This document shows positions 5,096-5,248 of a stretch of 5,248 bases of DNA, one piece after another. The notes beneath the pieces were generated by a model that was not told the DNA's origin, did no database searches, and was given only the letters and a program-made list of their open reading frames with translations. The stretch lies in contig CAAGJV010000165.1 of assembly GCA_900770205.1 (NCBI GenBank), positions 1 through 5,248 of the forward strand. Direction: 5' to 3'. Each line of letters begins with the position of its first letter. Positions within the stretch are counted from its first letter, which is position 1. The DNA is from Desulfovibrionaceae bacterium (GTDB taxonomy: Bacteria > Desulfobacterota > Desulfovibrionia > Desulfovibrionales > Desulfovibrionaceae). A program made the position numbers and the translations under genes.

Positions 5096-5248
5096 TCAGA
5101 GTTCCACGGCGGCGAGAACGCGGCGGAAGAACTCCTGTGCGGCAAGGAGGTCGTTATCATCGGGGTGATGGGAGGCTTCTTCGATGCGGGCCTTGCGTTC
5201 CGGGGTCATAGGGTGCACATTGCCGGCCATTTTGACCATGGCTTCGAT
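5096..5248 (-). CDS. Unrecognised protein, C-terminal 50 residues (runs off right edge)
   Basis: An open frame enters from the right edge and stops at TGA (5096-5098), 23 bases before exbB on the same strand. The visible 50 residues are soluble and charged, include MAGNVHPMTPERKARIEE and HHPDDNDLLAAQEFFRRV, and end in LAAVEL. There is no membrane segment, and the end is not the aromatic terminus expected of an outer-membrane receptor. Codon use and operon spacing support a real gene. I do not recognise the family. Its position first in line before exbB-exbD-tonB suggests a role linked to TonB-dependent uptake, but that is inference only. Confidence 0.7.
   Translation of the reverse strand: MEAMVKMAGNVHPMTPERKARIEEASHHPDDNDLLAAQEFFRRVLAAVEL

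Noticed and set aside
4254..5168. Plus-strand 304-codon open frame opposite exbB and exbD
   Set aside because: It is antisense to two confident genes, and its product shows no domain.

Overview
The window looks like an ordinary stretch of chromosome from an anaerobic Gram-negative bacterium. The set of genes suggests a Desulfovibrionaceae-like relative, perhaps gut-associated: an acetate-forming phosphate acetyltransferase with a P-loop-derived N-terminal domain, a DtxR-type metal regulator, and an ExbB-ExbD-TonB energy transducer. That placement is inferred from gene content and protein style only. No rRNA or species marker is present. I see no mobile element, CRISPR array, tRNA or rRNA.

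Layout. (1) Positions 1-786, minus strand: the N-terminal 262 codons of phosphate acetyltransferase (pta), running off the left edge. (2) Positions 787-1285: a gene-free interval in two parts. The part next to pta (about 787-1077) is fairly GC-rich and full of short inverted repeats, and would be a long structured 5' leader of pta if the candidate promoter near 1084-1112 is real. The other part (about 1078-1250) is very AT-rich, with palindromes and a perfect TTGACA box, and probably carries divergent promoters. (3) Positions 1286-3223, plus strand: a two-gene operon of a MATE-family multidrug/organic cation exporter and a DtxR/MntR-family metalloregulator, 15 bp apart. (4) Positions 3224-3288: a convergent junction with a strong hairpin. 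(5) Positions 3289-5248, minus strand: an operon read right to left, consisting of the C-terminal end of an unrecognised protein, then exbB, exbD and tonB, the last three overlapping one another.

How they may work together. ExbB, ExbD and TonB use the proton motive force to drive outer-membrane receptors for iron complexes, haem or cobalamin. A DtxR-family repressor that senses Fe(II) or Mn(II) ends convergently against them, and it is co-transcribed with an exporter. The simplest reading is a metal-homeostasis neighbourhood in which the regulator controls its own operon and perhaps the TonB system. This is inference: no recognised DtxR or Fur box was found, and the promoter of the exbB-exbD-tonB operon lies outside the window.

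I found no convincing new biological system. The points most worth a second look are the hairpin-dense pta leader, the unusually compact Pta N-terminus, the mixed metal-site residues of the DtxR-like protein next to a MATE exporter, and a TonB whose membrane anchor lacks the usual histidine and whose gene has two A8 tracts.
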